A stretch of 64,000 bases of DNA from Nelumbo lutea (lineage: Eukaryota > Streptophyta > Magnoliopsida > Proteales > Nelumbonaceae), in the NCBI GenBank assembly GCA_022828595.1, contig JAKGHH010000004.1, forward strand, positions 82,798,270 to 82,862,269, given 5' to 3'. The position numbers and the translations under genes are program-made. Shown here piece by piece: positions 23,856 through 35,318 of this stretch (position 1 is its first letter; the number at the start of each line of letters is the position of its first letter). The notes beneath the pieces were generated by a model, which saw nothing but the letters and a program-made list of their open reading frames with translations, was not told the origin of the DNA and did no database searches.

Positions 23856-24653
23856 AGGCCTTGTTCACTTTTTAGTAAGTCATTTATCCGGGTAAATGCA
23901 CTCACCTAGCTGGTAAATACTAAGTGCATTTATCTATATTCTTTTATTTTCCATAAAAATAAGGCAATGACCATTTTAGCCATAAAAATTCATTATTAGA
24001 AGGGGCATTTTTGTCCCATTCAAGTGTGGCAACTTTCCCTCTAGGTGGGTATCACTTATCCAGGTAAGTGGTGCCCAGGAAAATAAATTTTTCTTAGTCC
24101 TCACATAAATCTGAGAAAAGAACATAGGCTTGGTCAATGACAATCAAAATCCCATTAACCAACATTCCCCCTAGGGATGACAATTTTCCCCATCCTCGAC
24201 AGGGACCCGACTTTCCCAACCCGATGGGGCCGGGGATGGGGATTGTTTTGGTGGGGTGGGGACATGGATGAGGATTAATAGGAATCCCCAATCGGGTCAA
24301 GGATGGGAATTGAGGTCCCCGCCCCGCCCCAACCCCGATTATATATATATATTTAAAATATTATTTATAATTTATAATTTTTATTTATTTTAAGTAAATT
24401 TATTTAAAAAATACTGTTATTTGAAAATATTTTGGGGATTTGGGTCCCCAAGAGGAACCCATCCCGTCAGGGATCGGGGATGGAGGACACATTTTATTCC
24501 TAGCGGGGATTGGGGATGGAGGACACATTTTATTCCTAGCAGGGATTGGGGTTACTTTCAGAATCGGGGTCGGGAGACGAGGAATATGATCCCTACCCCA
24601 TTGTCATTCCTATTTCCCCCTCTCAAAATCCAAAAAAGAATGCCCCCCCCCCC
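23856..24653 (+). mobile_element. Tourist-like MITE interrupted by a hAT-like element
   Basis: The left end GGCCTTGTTCACTTTTTAG follows TTA (23853-23855). Sequence then tracks the MITE at 9085 (GGTAAATGC, ATTTTTGTCCCATT, CTCAAAATCC). The family sequence ACATTCCCC...CTCTCAAAATCC is split at 24171/24613 by the element below. It ends in a C-run near 24653. Confidence 0.65.
24172..24612 (+). mobile_element. hAT-like element nested in the Tourist MITE (441 bp)
   Basis: Starts TAGGGATGACAATTTTCCCC and ends CCCATTGTCATTCCTA. Target duplications ATTCCCCC (24164-24171) and TTTCCCCC (24613-24620) agree at 7 of 8. The interior has GGGGATGGGG/CCCCGATT words and an AT core. Comparison with the uninterrupted MITE at 9085 confirms the insertion. 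Confidence 0.85.
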
Positions 24654-25435
24654 TTTTTTTTTTGATAAATAATCAAAACTTTAGATGTTGAGCTGGTTCT
24701 TTAGTAGTCACAAACCAAATTATCATACTTTTTTTTTCGGCATGAATCTAGCGACGAAGTAGAACCTAATGTCACTTCAGAAAAGCTCCTGAATATTGTA
24801 TTGCATTAAATTTTCGGTATTGGAGAATTGGAATTTCACTTATTTCTTGGTTAAGTTTCTATTGTGATGCTGTATTCATTATTTGTGGTTGGGGTTTTTA
24901 TTATTCAGTCCATCTCATAAATCTTAACTCCACCGTATATTTGAGATAGGTGCTAGCTCAGAATTGATGCCAAGTGCAGGTATGAGTGTTATAGGTGGAG
25001 TGCAGTCAATTTATTCCTTCGTGGTTTCACTCGCTTTTTGATTGCTAGAGGCGGCGGACTTCTGTTGATGAACTGAACATGCGCAGCATTTTTTAAGAGA
25101 ATGATGTCATATGTGTAAGGCCATTGATTCTCTCTCTCTAATAAAGAACATAAAGATTTGGAAGGAGTATAAATACACAGTGCAAGTATATATAAAATAA
25201 TACAAAATATAAGGTTTTGTAGTTTGTAATTATTTAAATCTCCAGACAAATGAATTCGGTCATAAATATTTGGTTGGGTCAGTTTGAGTCAGAAGAAGTT
25301 TTCTCATGGCCACATAAATTCAAAACCAACTCGGTTTTGTCTTTTGGTTCCATAATCTTGAACTTAAAAACTATTTTCCAAACCAAAACAAGTGTACCAA
25401 ATGTTTATATCTATGTCTAGTTTTGTAAACTTGAG
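24654..25435. other. Intergenic, no gene seen
   Basis: No recognisable coding or structural feature beyond short A/T runs and a CTCTCT tract near 25133. Confidence 0.5.
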
Positions 25436-25654
25436 CAAAAGGCCTGGATGGGGCTGGGTTAACACCTATGAATTATGATGAGAGAAATAGCCCAGGCCTG
25501 GACCCCGGGCCTCGATCTGTATGGGCCCGGGTTGAGCTTTGGGCTTATGTATTGGGATAAGGCTTGGAAGCCCTGGATGTGAGTGGTTTATAAATATTGC
25601 AGGCTGGGCCAGGCCTGTAAGTGTTGGGCCCAAGCCAAGAAATGATCACCCCTA
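25436..25654 (+). mobile_element. Truncated GGCCC-family hAT-like element
   Basis: GGCCTGGATGGGGCTGGG and GGGCCCAAGCCAAG-type words end in AAATGATCACCCCTA at 25654, the same right end as the copy ending at 21477. No matching left terminus or target duplication, so it is probably truncated. Confidence 0.5.
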
Positions 25655-25817
25655 ATCTGGGATCTTTGGAATCTGGAGGGCTGGACTGGATACCGATCTA
25701 ACCTTAAAGGCTCTTTTTTACTCCACACAGAGTGGGCCATTCTCAGACTTGTCAGCCCGATTTTATGGTTACTCCAATGAAGTCTGACATATGGACATTA
25801 TCTTTGAATAAGACTAA

Positions 25818-26092
25818 GGCCCCGTTTGGTTTGCAGGAATAGGGGTTTGGAATCGGAATCGGAATGGACTATTCCGATTTCAACTGTTTGGTTGAACGGA
25901 ATTGGAACCCATTCCCATTCCTGCTGGAATGACAATCTCTCATTTGAGAGAATGGCTATTCCATGCCCATCTCTTGGAAATGAAATCTCATTCTTGCTGA
26001 TTTCAATTCTCATGTCCATTCCTATTTGAACCAAACAAACTATGAAAATAGACCATTCTGATTCCAATTCTGACTACAAACCAAACGCACCC
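25818..26092. mobile_element. Tourist-like MITE (275 bp)
   Basis: GGCCCCGTTTGGTTTGCAG at the left and CTACAAACCAAACGCACCC at the right are inverted repeats. A perfect TAA duplication lies at 25815-25817 and 26093-26095. The interior forms a long GGAATCGGAATGG foldback, so the frames read on both strands are shadows of the palindrome. Confidence 0.9.
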
Positions 26093-26828
26093 TAATTTCT
26101 TAATTAAAAGGCATGTGATAAAATGTTGATGAATACATGAACCATGAAGGTGTATGCTTGCATCTTGCAACCAGTGTCAAGTGGCAAACAGGGTAATTGT
26201 GCTACTTCTAGCAAACATACTTCACTTTTTAGCTAACACTTGTGTCTATGACATGGTAGAATCGCAGAAAACTGAGTAATCATCATTATCATCCAAACCT
26301 TATCTTAATTATATGGGGTCAGCTATACAGGTGTAATCGGGCTGGGCCACCTGTGGCCTAGCACAACACGGCATGACGTCTAACAAGCCATGCCAGGCCC
26401 AGCACGGAGGTCCGTGTCATGCTGGGTCGAGGGTTCGAGGCCCATGGGTCGGCCCAACACAGCACGACATCACGTGTCGTGCCGCCTGCGGCCCACATGC
26501 CGGCACGACCTGCCAGGCTGGTAACAAGCCACACTTGGCCCGCTCGGGAATATAGCCGTTGGGCCCCTCTTTTGGGAGGAGGGGTTACAGAAATAACCCC
26601 CCCCCCCCAACAGCTATAAACAGTCATATTAGGGGGGTATTTCTGTATTTTGCTTATGGGGTTGAAAAAATGACATAAATGCCCCCCAACAGCTATATAA
26701 TAACTAGTTTAGGGGGCATTTTGGGTAAAGTTATAAGTAACTTTACAATGACCAAAATACCCCTCCCAACAACTAAATAACAGATAGTTTTTTTAGGTAT
26801 TTTGGGTAATTGAATTATGTTCAATTCC

Positions 26829-26836
26829 TATAAATA
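26829..26836 (+). promoter_or_regulatory. TATA box of the hAT transposase
   Basis: TATAAATA stands in CAATTCCTATAAATAGCCCT, about 350 bp before the transposase ATG. A (CT)n leader lies at 26888-26912. The same block is retained in the deletion derivative (48194-48201). Confidence 0.65.
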
Positions 26837-26882
26837 GCCCTATCATCCACCATTCTCATCACACCAATTCAATAATTCTCTT

Positions 26883-26916
<34 letters not shown>

Positions 26917-27179
26917 CTCATACATTCTCAATTATCTGCAATGTGAGAAATTCTGATTAGCCGATTGTCTGGTTCTACATTCTCCAATTCTCAAGTCTCA
27001 ACTTTATCAAAATTTCAACTTTCAACAAGAAGAAGGCTTGCTCAACCGGCTCAAGTATCTCAATTCGAGAGGCTTGGATGTTGAAAGGCTTCAACCGTTG
27101 AAATCAAGTTGAGATTTTGAACCAGCAATCCGAGTAAGTCAAATTAGATTATTTTTTTATCTTTTTAGAATTAAAAAAA

Positions 27180-28170
27180 ATGGTCAGCCCTTCTCAAAAC
27201 CGATTCCCCAACATGTTCACCATGGATGACATTCAACCGCATCACGATAGTATTAGCGTTAGCACTAATGCCGATGCATTTGATGTCGATAAAAGTGGAA
27301 CTTTTACCCTCGGTAGTAGTGATACTAGGGGAAAAAGGAGGGCTTCTAAGCTGAGTAGGCTGGTTTGGAAAGTTTTCAAAGTAGAGGATATTGAGGGGAA
27401 GGGGAAAAGGTTCGTTTGCCAAAAATGTAGGAAAGACTTTAATTATTGTGGCAAGGGTGGTATGGGTCATTTGACTAGACATCTGCTCACACATGAGCGA
27501 GAGGAAGATGAAGGGAGAGAAACAACCCGGGGACTAGTTTTGATACTTTTAGATATTCACAAGAAAAAATGAGACAAGAACTTGCTAAGTATATTGTACA
27601 TGCAGAACAACCATTTATATTAGCTAAAGATCCAAAGCCAGAAAAATGGTTGTTTAGTACTGTAAACCCATGAAATAAAAAAGTTTCTAGGAATACTATA
27701 AGAACTGATGCTTTAAAAATTTTTTATTCATATAAACAAAATTTAATTTCTTTGTTAGCAAATTTTAATTCTAAAGTTGCAATTACTTTAGATGTTTGGA
27801 CATCCAAATTTAATATTAGTTATATTTGTGTTACCGGCCATTTCATTGATGAAAATTGGCTTTTGAATAAAAGAATTTTAAGTTTTACTAGGCTTGAATG
27901 GCCACATAGTAGCCCAGCTATTGCTGCAAGTATTTTAAAAACTTTGCATGCTATGGAATAGAAAAAAATGGTAAATTATTTCATATTAGATGTGGATGTC
28001 ACATCTTAAATTTATGCATTCAAGATGCCTTGAATATTATTTCAATTCATATTTCAAAAATTAGAAATTGTATTATATATATAAAAAGTTTAGGGTCAAG
28101 AAAACAAGAATTTAAATATTTATGCCAAAATTATGGTTTAAAATATAAACATTTTATATTAGATGTAAAG
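27180..28170 (+). pseudogene. hAT transposase N-terminal and catalytic part, interrupted
   Basis: The frame opens at an ATG at 27180. Residues 77-105 form a BED zinc finger: C80 and C83, then H101 and H105, in RFVCQKCRKDF and GHLTRHLLTH. A frameshift occurs near 27530. The protein then continues with KYIVHAEQPFILAKDPKPEK, a stop near 27672, TLDVWTSKFNISYICVTGHF (hAT RNase H-like core, first catalytic Asp region), and CGCHILNLCIQDALN, ending at LDVK. Known role: cut-and-paste transposase acting in the nucleus on its terminal repeats. The reading frame is cut exactly between LDVK and HRWNSTY by the Tat retrotransposon and resumes at 38656. Dead because of frameshift, stops and insertion. Confidence 0.85.
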
Positions 28171-28410
28171 TGATGAAGGAAGATTTGGCCCGACCTCGTA
28201 ATTACGCAACACGTGGCAAAGGAAACATCTCGACACAACAGCGCGCCTAAGGCGCAAGCACCAAAGGGAGGAACCAGCGGTCCGAACTCCCTACCAGCAG
28301 TTCGAACTCCCTACTAGGAGCTCAAACTCCCAACTAGGAGCCCAAACTCTCTACAAGGAGCCCGAACTCTCCCTTAGGCCCCGAGCCATACCAAAGGGCA
28401 GTAACCCGTA

Positions 28411-28570
28411 CTGGCCTGCCCTATGGGAGTTCGGGACAAACCTCTCCGAATTGGTCTGCCCTATGGTAGTTCTGGACACACCTCTCCGAACTGGCCTGCC
28501 CTATGGCAATTCGGGACACACCTCTCCGAACTGGCCTGCCCTATGGCAGTTCGGGACACACCTCCGAACT
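28411..28570 (+). repeat. Four 40-bp tandem repeats in the left LTR U3
   Basis: Units start at 28411, 28451, 28491 and 28531, each with TGGCCTGCCCTATGGCAGTT. The same four-copy array is in the right LTR (37978-38137). Located upstream of the TATA box, so they may be enhancer repeats. Confidence 0.9.
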
Positions 28571-28890
28571 CAAGACTTCACCTCGCTCACCACTCCAGCA
28601 CTTCGCCTCCAGGACGCCAAACTGAACAACCGTACCATGCCTAACACCGAGGAAGTTCGTATCCAGGGGCGGCGCACCTGACTGACTTGGGATCTGACGC
28701 TTGACAGCCGCACTTCAAACGGCCACCTGCCACCGCCACCTGCCACCGCCATCTCCAGTTACAGAGACGGCTCCGACAAGGAGCAGTGGCGGTTCTGTCC
28801 CAGCAGAAGGGATGACACCCGAACTGGCAGAAGCACAGAAGTAATCATACCCGACCTGACAGAAGCCTCGGAGTGAGTGCGCGAAGTGGT

Positions 28891-28897
28891 TATAAAA
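28891..28897 (+). promoter_or_regulatory. LTR TATA box
   Basis: TATAAAA in GTGGTTATAAAAGGCCCCC; the matching site in the right LTR is 38444-38450. Transcription of the element would start about 30 bp downstream. Confidence 0.75.
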
Positions 28898-29102
28898 GGC
28901 CCCCTACCCCCAACAACAAGGTATGCAAACTTTGCGCCATCTGGTTTTATCTTGCCTTTGAGAGAATACTAACTTGAGCTTCAGAGCAATCTCACCGGGT
29001 TCCCCCCGGAGTTCCCTCATCTTCTCCGTTTCAGGCTCCCCGTTGCTCCAGTCAGAGGCAAGATCGTTGATAGCTAGGACCGGCCGGATTGTGCACCATC
29101 AA

Positions 29103-29120
29103 TTGGTGCCGTCTATGGGA
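29103..29120 (+). promoter_or_regulatory. Primer-binding site
   Basis: TTGGTGCCGTCTATGGGA lies one base after the LTR end, where reverse transcription would be primed. It is of the TGGTGCCGTCT type seen in Tat elements. I do not name the tRNA. Confidence 0.65.
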
Positions 29121-29187
29121 AATGCTTCTAAAGGCCTCCCTCTAAAACTCTCATAACCTCATCTTCTTCCAAAAAACTCTAACACCC

Positions 29188-30515
29188 ATGGCTTCTTCCA
29201 GCAATGCCAAATGTGGCACAGAAACGAACACCACCGGGGAACAACTCCAAGTTCCCGTGGTGTGCATCGGGCAGTTCACCATCCCCCTTCCAGTGGATGG
29301 GATCCCTAGCTTGAATGCGCCACAAGCAGTGGCGCCCCTGAACCTTCCTGCCTTGAACGCCCCTCTTCCACTCCCTATCGAAGCAACCTTCGCTGAACCA
29401 ACTGCTGTCCCACTGGCGACCCGCCAAAACCAACTAGACGACCTAATGCAATGCATGCGGGCAATGCAAGCCCAAATGCAACAATTTCAGCTGGGTGGAC
29501 GGTTAAGGCCTCCCCTCAGGGTGGACGCTCTCACCGAGGAGAAGCCTCCCAACTCTAGAAACCCCCTAATAGCCAGGCCTCATCCCCAGGCCGAAAGGAA
29601 AGAAAAATTATCCCCGCCTCGCAGCTCGCAAGTGGGTCGGGAACCTCACCCACAAAGTCAACACCTCGACGGTCCAAGCCTGAGTTCCCACTCACGGAGA
29701 ACTGGTTCAGCGCCCTAGCAGCAGACCAACATTTCGGGCCCATCAAGCTTGGCAACACAGAGGCCAGCATCGCCAGTACCAGGCCCGCTCAACAACGAAG
29801 GCACCGACGAAGTCACCGAACTGCCACCCATGTCCTGCCTGACCTCAGAGGCAAGGAAGAGACGAGTTCGGACGAGGTAAAAACTATCCCAATTCTCTCA
29901 GTTCCTTCCCCCCTCGCATCAGAACTCCTGGCAGTCCCCATGCCCAGAGACTTCAAGCTCCCACCTTTGGACAAGTATGATGGGTCCTTTAACCCCAACG
30001 ACCACGTCGATGCTTTCCAGTCCCAAATGCACCTCGCTAGCGCCAGTGAATCATGCATGTGCGTGGCCTTCACCACCACCTTCAGGGGGGTGGCCCGCAC
30101 CTGGTACCAGAACCTAGCCCCCGGGTCAATAAGAAGCTAGACCAAGTTTGTGTAGGTCTTCACCACACACTTCGTTACCAGCAAACGGTGCCCCAAAACC
30201 GAGGAAAGCATCTTCGGGGTAGTCCAAAGGGAAGGAGAATCCATCTGGGGCTACATCAAGTGGTTCAATGAAGCATGCTTGCAGATACCGCGATTAGACA
30301 CCGCAGTACAGCTCACGGCAGCCAAGAGAGGGGTAACGCACAAGGAGTTCAAATGGCACATGGTGGCCAACCAGCCTACAACCGTGGCCGATTTCCTCAA
30401 GCTCGCGGACAAGTTCATGAGAACAGAGGAAGAAATCAACCAAAGAACCGAAGGCGGGGTCAAGAAAAGAAAAAGAGAAGGTGAGCCCTCCAACCTAGGC
30501 GACAGAAGAAACTAG
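29188..30515 (+). pseudogene. Tat gag (capsid part), broken
   Basis: The first block (29188-29718) is a long N-terminal region rich in Pro, Gln and Ala, with MQAQMQQFQL near its middle. After a frameshift, 29940-30515 carries the Retrotrans_gag capsid core: LDKYDGSFNPNDHVDAFQ, then FRGVARTWYQNLAPGSI, two stop codons (30138 and 30151), then EGESIWGYIKWFNEACLQI and ADFLKLADKFMRTEEEINQR. Gag assembles cytoplasmic virus-like particles around the element RNA. The family normally reads gag and pol as one or two long frames. Here at least one frameshift and two stops prevent that. Confidence 0.85.
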
Positions 30516-30605
30516 GCCTGAGAGGCGAAGCCAAGCCAGCCGTCCCGAGCTCCCTTAGCAGTTCGGACGGATTACACGCTGTTAAACACAAGGCGGACTA
30601 AGATC

Positions 30606-31640
30606 TTGATGACGATCAAGGACGCCCCATACGTAAAGTGGCCACCTCGCATAAAGAGTAATCCAAATGAGAGAAATAAAAATCTATACTATAGTTTTCA
30701 TAGAGATCATGGTCATAGTACCGAACAATGCAATAATCTCCAGGACAAGATAGAGGGACTTATCCGTCGCGGATACTTGAGAAATTTTGTACAACATAAT
30801 GACAATAATAATAAGGTAGGTCGGCAAGGGGAGCACGGAAAGGATACCCCCGAATCCAGCATCAGACCGACCGAAGCCTTGCAGCGACCGCCTCCAGAAG
30901 AGAGGCCAGTTCGGGGAACCATCCATGTGATAGTGGGAGGTTCGGTGGTAGCAGGGTGCACTTCGGCAGCAACGCGGACATCAGTTCGCGAGGCAGCCCG
31001 AGAAGAACAGAACCCTCCAAAGAGGCCAAAGACAGAAGAACCGATCTTTTTCATGAAAGACGACGCGCGAGGTGTCCACTACCCCCACGATGACGCGCTC
31101 GTCATAATACTAAGGATCAACGACTTCGAAGTTCAGTGCATACTTGTGGACTCAGGTAGTTCGGTAGACATCCTCTTCAAATCGGCATTTGACCAACTAC
31201 AGTTGTAGAGAAGTGAGTTCAATCCCGCAAACACTCCTCTGGTGGGCTTCAGCGGAGAGGAAGTCAGGCCCCTCGGGAAGATAACAGTACTTGTGGAAGT
31301 CAGCACATGGCCTTGCGCGGTCAGACTCAACCACGATTTCCTGGTGGTTGCGACCCCCTCCCCATACAATGCCATAATAGGGTGGCCAATTACGCATATT
31401 CTGCGGGCAGTGGTCTCCACATACTATCTGGCAATGAAGTTCCCCATAGACTTCGGTGTGGGGGTAGCGCAGGGCGACCAGCTTGAGTCCCGCAAGTGTT
31501 ATGTTGCCGCCTTGAAGGGAAAAACCAAGGTAGCCGACAACCTCGAATTGGAGTGGCCTACGGAGCATGGCGAGGAACGAGCTTCGCCTACAGAGGAAAC
31601 GGTCTCGATCCCGACCTCGGCTATAGATCTGGCTCAAACG
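30606..31640 (+). pseudogene. Gag zinc knuckle and aspartic protease region
   Basis: Near the start, YYSFHRDHGHSTEQC is the Tat-type knuckle, but the expected first Cys is Tyr, so zinc binding is probably lost. RRGYLRNFV follows, as is usual in this lineage. The protease appears as FEVQCILVDSGSSVDILFKS at about 31120-31180, with the catalytic D-S-G intact. A TAG stop at 31206-31208 interrupts it. The flap and end continue as PYNAIIGWPI and STYYLAMKFPIDFGVGVAQG at 31360-31470. The protease would cut Gag-Pol. The same frame resumes after the stop, so a single base change separates the two parts. Confidence 0.85.
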
Positions 31641-32811
31641 CTACAGATCGGTGCTTCCGTCAAAGAGCCTCTACGAACCGAACTGGTGAGTTTCTTACTT
31701 CAAAATTTAGATATTTTTGCATGGTCCACAGCCGATATGCTTGGTATTGACCCTGGCCTTATAACTCACAAACTTAACACTGACCCTGTAGTCAGACCCA
31801 TTAGACAGAAAAAACGCAACTTAGCCCCGAAGCGCTAGAGGGCGGTTGACGAGGAGGTCAAAAAGCTCTTCGCAGCGGACTTCATAAGGGAAGTTCATTA
31901 CCCGATCTGGGTAGCCAACCCAGTGCTGGTGAAAAAGGCAAACGGCAAGTGGCGCATGTGCGTCGACTACACTGACCTGAATTGAGCTTGCCCAAAAGAC
32001 TGCTTCCCCCTCCATCGAATTGACCGCCTAGTGGATGCGACCTCGGGACATGAGTTGCTAAGCTTCTTGGATGCCTACTCAGGCTACAACCAAATCAGGA
32101 TGGACCAGCCCGATGAGGAAAAAGCCAGCTACATAACCGAGTTCGGCCTGTACTGTCACAAGGTCATGCCCTTCGGACTGAAGAATGCTGAGGCGACCTT
32201 CCAAAGACTTGTAAATAAGCTTTTTCGGCCCTTAATTGGCACGGAAATAGAATGTTAAGTAGACGACATGGTCGTCAAGACGCAGTTCTCAGAAGAATTA
32301 ATACAAGACTTGGATTCTATCTTCCAAATTCTATGCCAATTTAGCATGAAACTGAACCCCAACAAATGTGTCTTCGGTGTCACCTCGGGTAAGTTCCTAG
32401 GGTACATTGTCAACCGGCGCGGTATTGAGGCCAACCCGAACAAGATAAAGGCCATCCTAGATATGGGACCACCCCGAAAAGTAAAAGAGGTTCAGAGGCT
32501 AAACGGCCACATAGCCGCCCTCAGCTGCTTCATGTCCAAATCGGTAGACCGCTGTCTCCCTTTCTTTAAAGTGATCAAAGGCAAAGGGTTCTAATGGACC
32601 CGACTACCAGCTCGCGTTCGACGAGCTAAAGAGCTACCTCGCCACTATGCCAACCTTAGCCAGGCCCGAGGAGGCCGGGGTCTTAGAACTGTACCTCTCG
32701 GCGAGCGACGAGGTGTTCGGTTCGGTACTAATAAAAGAAGTAGATCAGGTCCAGCAACCCGTCTATTATGTTAGTAAAATTCTGTAGGGAGTAGAGACGA
32801 GATACCCGCAA
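31641..32811 (+). pseudogene. Tat reverse transcriptase, active site disrupted
   Basis: One frame, broken by stops near 31836, 31982, 32256 and 32592, reads through the RT fold: GKWRMCVDYTDLN, ELLSFLDAYSGYNQIRMDQP (motif A), YCHKVMPFGLKNAEATFQRL (motif B), then the YVDD box as stop-VDDMVV. The Tyr codon of YVDD is TAA at 32256-32258. LNPNKCVFGV and FLGYIVNRRGIEANP follow. A frameshift near 32600 leads into QLAFDELKSY and a TAG at 32787. The enzyme copies element RNA into DNA. Order and motifs are those of Ty3/gypsy; the stop in the active site makes it non-functional. Confidence 0.9.
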
Positions 32812-33948
32812 ATGGAAAAACTAGCATACGCACTGGTAATTGCAGCTCAAAAACTCCGCACATACTTCCAAGCTCACACCGTCATCGTCTTGACTGACAA
32901 ACCTCTAAGACAAGTCTTGCTCAAGCCTGAGGTTTCCGGTCGGCTGACGAAGTGGGCCATCGAGCTCAGCGAGTACGACCTCCAGTACAAGCCACGAACT
33001 GTCATTAAGGCCCAAGCCTTAGCAGATTTTATCACCGAGTGCACATTCAGCCTCGAAGCCCTTGGGCTGGTTGAGCCCGAGATCCCCAGTTCGGGTGAAC
33101 CCGGAGCTCCCAAGCCAATAGAGTCTGAACCCCGTGAAGTAGCAGCCAGTGTGGCATCTCTCCTGGTTAGGCCAAGCGTGAACTGGGATGAGGAGCCCTG
33201 GATCCATCACGTAGATGGCTCCTCGAACCAGCAGGGCAACGGGGCTGGAATAGTCCTATGCGGCCCGGGTGGCATGAAATTGAAATATGCACTACGCTTT
33301 GAGTTTGCGGCATCCAACAATGAGGCAGAGTACGAGGCACTGATAGCCAGGCTGAACCTAGCGCAAAAGGTAAGAGCAAAGCACATAGTTATCTGCAACG
33401 ATTCCCAGCTCGTGGTTAACCAGGTTACGGGCGAATACGAAGCATGCGAGCTCTCCATGATCGCATACTTAGAAAAAGTAAAGGAGGCTCTACTCAACTT
33501 CCAGTCACACTTCATCAGGCAAATCCCAAGGTTAGAGAATATTGAGGCCGACGCCCTGTCCCGGTTAGCTAGCATGAGTCACAACACCATGAGAACCGTG
33601 TACATAGAGGACTTACCTCGGCCTAGCATTCTCAGTGGGGCAGAGGATGTCGCTCCCATCCTTGAAGCAGAGCTGAGCTGGATCGACCCACTCGCGAGCT
33701 TCTTGCTAGATGGAACCGTCCCTATGGAACGCAATACATCCAAGAGGGTGCAGCGCCAGGCAGCCAAATACGTCATAATAGACGAACGGTTGTACCAACG
33801 GTCCTACACGCTCCCCTACTTGCGTTGCTTGCGACCTATCAAAGCCGAGCTCGTACTCCGCAACACTCATGAAGGATTGTGTGACGGACACCTAGGGGCA
33901 GAGCCCTCGCCCAAAAGGTACTTCGACAAGGATACTACTAGCCAATGA
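32812..33948 (+). pseudogene. RNase H, second (archaeal-like) RNase H, start of integrase
   Basis: This 378-codon frame is the longest in the element. It opens with the end of the RT-linked RNase H/connection (EKLAYALVIAAQKLRTYF, TDKPLRQVLLKPE, LTKWAIELSEYDLQYKPR). After a Pro/Glu linker a second RNase H follows at 33190-33560: HHVDGSSNQQGNGAGIVL, NNEAEYEALIARL, NDSQLVVNQVTGEYEA, IEADALSRLA, giving an intact D-E-D-D set. A duplicated RNase H is established for the Tat clade. The frame then enters the integrase zinc-binding domain (HEGLCDGHLG) and is lost by a frameshift near 33925. RNase H degrades the RNA template during reverse transcription. Confidence 0.88.
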
Positions 33949-34904
33949 TGAAGGCAAAAGCCGTCGAGCTCGTCAGAAAATGCGACAAGTGTTAGAAGCA
34001 CGCCAATATCCACCATCAGCCTGCTTCCGACCTCAAATACCTCACTAGCCCATGGCCCTTTGCGCAATGGGGCATCGACCTCCTGGGGCCATTCCCGCCA
34101 GCAACAGGTGGGAGAAAGTTCCTAGTGGTGGCAGTAGATTACTTCACAAAATGGATAAAAGTTGAACCTCTGGCAATAGTTACAACCCGAAACATACAGA
34201 ACTTCTTTTGGAAGAGCATAGTATGTCGCTTTGGGCTACCTCGGGAACTGATCTCTGACAATGGCAAACAGTTCAAGGATATTAAGTTCCAAGGATGGTG
34301 CCAAAATATGGGAATTCGTCAGAACTTCACATCGGTAGCACACCCGCAGGAAAATAGTCAGACAGAAGTAATGAACAGAGTCACCCTCCGCGGACTGAAA
34401 GCACGACTAGACCAAGCTAAAGGGTTGTGGGCGGACGAGCTACCAAGTGTTCTATGGGCTCACCAAACTACAAAAAAAACCGTCATGAGAGAGACCCCCT
34501 TTAACCTCACCTACGACACTGAAGCAGTAAATCCAGCGGAAATCGAAATACCTACACTACGACTAGAAGCATATGACGCTCAGACAAACGGAGATGAGTT
34601 ACATACCAACCTCAACCTACTGGATGAGGTAAGAGACCTCGTGCACATCCGAACAGCGGACTACTAGCAAAAAGTAGCTCGGTACTACAACGCCAGAGTA
34701 AAGAAGCGGAGCTTCCAAGTCGGCGACTTGGTTCTCCGTAAGATTATGGTGCCCGAACCCGGCATGGGCAAACTTGGACCAAATTGGGAAGGGCCCTACA
34801 GAGTAAAGAGAGCGCTCGAGGGGGCATACGAACTCAAAACCTTAGAAGGCAAACAAGTACCCCGAGCGTGGAACATCGCCAACTTAATGCGATACTACCT
34901 ATAG
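33949..34904 (+). pseudogene. Tat integrase, broken
   Basis: After the frameshift, a Trp codon of the usual GYYWP motif is TAG. VELVRKCDKC, a stop, and KHANIHHQPASDL complete the HHCC zinc domain. The core reads WGIDLLGPFPPATGGRKFLV (first Asp), FGLPRELISDNGKQF (second Asp), and PQENSQTEVMNRVTLRG (Glu), so the D,D,E triad is present in 34070-34380. A stop at 34665 precedes the C-terminal domain (VARYYNARVKKRSFQVGDLV, GPYRVKRAL), which ends at TAG 34902-34904. Integrase would join the DNA copy to the chromosome. No chromodomain is seen, as expected for Tat. Confidence 0.88.
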
Positions 34905-35318
34905 ACCGCCAAGCGAAGTGGACGAAATCGCTACCAGTGCCTAAGGACCAGGATGTCGAGCTAACGAAGGAACCTTGGCATAGGCAAGAAAAGAAAAAGA
35001 CTAGCGAAGTGGAGAAGTATTAAACATCAAAACAGGTTGCGTGAGTGCAGTAACCCGGGCAAGAAATAGATCGGGCATATGGTCAGTTCGGCAAATATGG
35101 TCAGTTCGGGAGAGAACAACCAACACTTAACCAAAAGAAAAGTCCATTATAAGAAAGAGTACATTTGATAAAAAAAATTTTCATTTTCACAAGACCGAAG
35201 GTTCTACCTCGCCCTCAGAATCCGGCTCACCATCGGCAGCGTTGGCCATCTCCTGAATTTTGTGCGAAGTGGATATGGCACTGATATCGAGCTCGGGGTA
35301 CGTGTTCCGGATCATCCA

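Larger units (their letters stand above)
28171..29101 (+). repeat. Left LTR (931 bp)
   Basis: Runs TGATG...CATCA. It contains four 40-bp tandem repeats (28411-28570) and a TATA box (28891-28897). It is longer than the right LTR, partly through an extra CCACCTGCCACCGCC unit near 28725. Confidence 0.95.

Noticed and set aside
25798..26067. Paired 89- and 67-codon frames on opposite strands
   Set aside because: Shadow of the palindromic Tourist-like MITE at 25818-26092.
27134..27168. Possible intron (GTAAGT...TTTTTAG) in the hAT 5' leader
   Set aside because: Only 35 bp, shorter than plant introns; treated as chance.
28411..28570. Regular 40-bp repeats resembling a CRISPR array
   Set aside because: The whole unit repeats without unique spacers, lies inside an LTR and is present in both LTRs; this is a plant genome.
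29188..34904. Whether the Tat element could be an endogenous virus with an envelope gene
   Set aside because: No sense-strand frame after integrase has an envelope-like signal, and the extra gene is antisense with a plant-transposon domain; it is an ordinary Ty3/gypsy retrotransposon.
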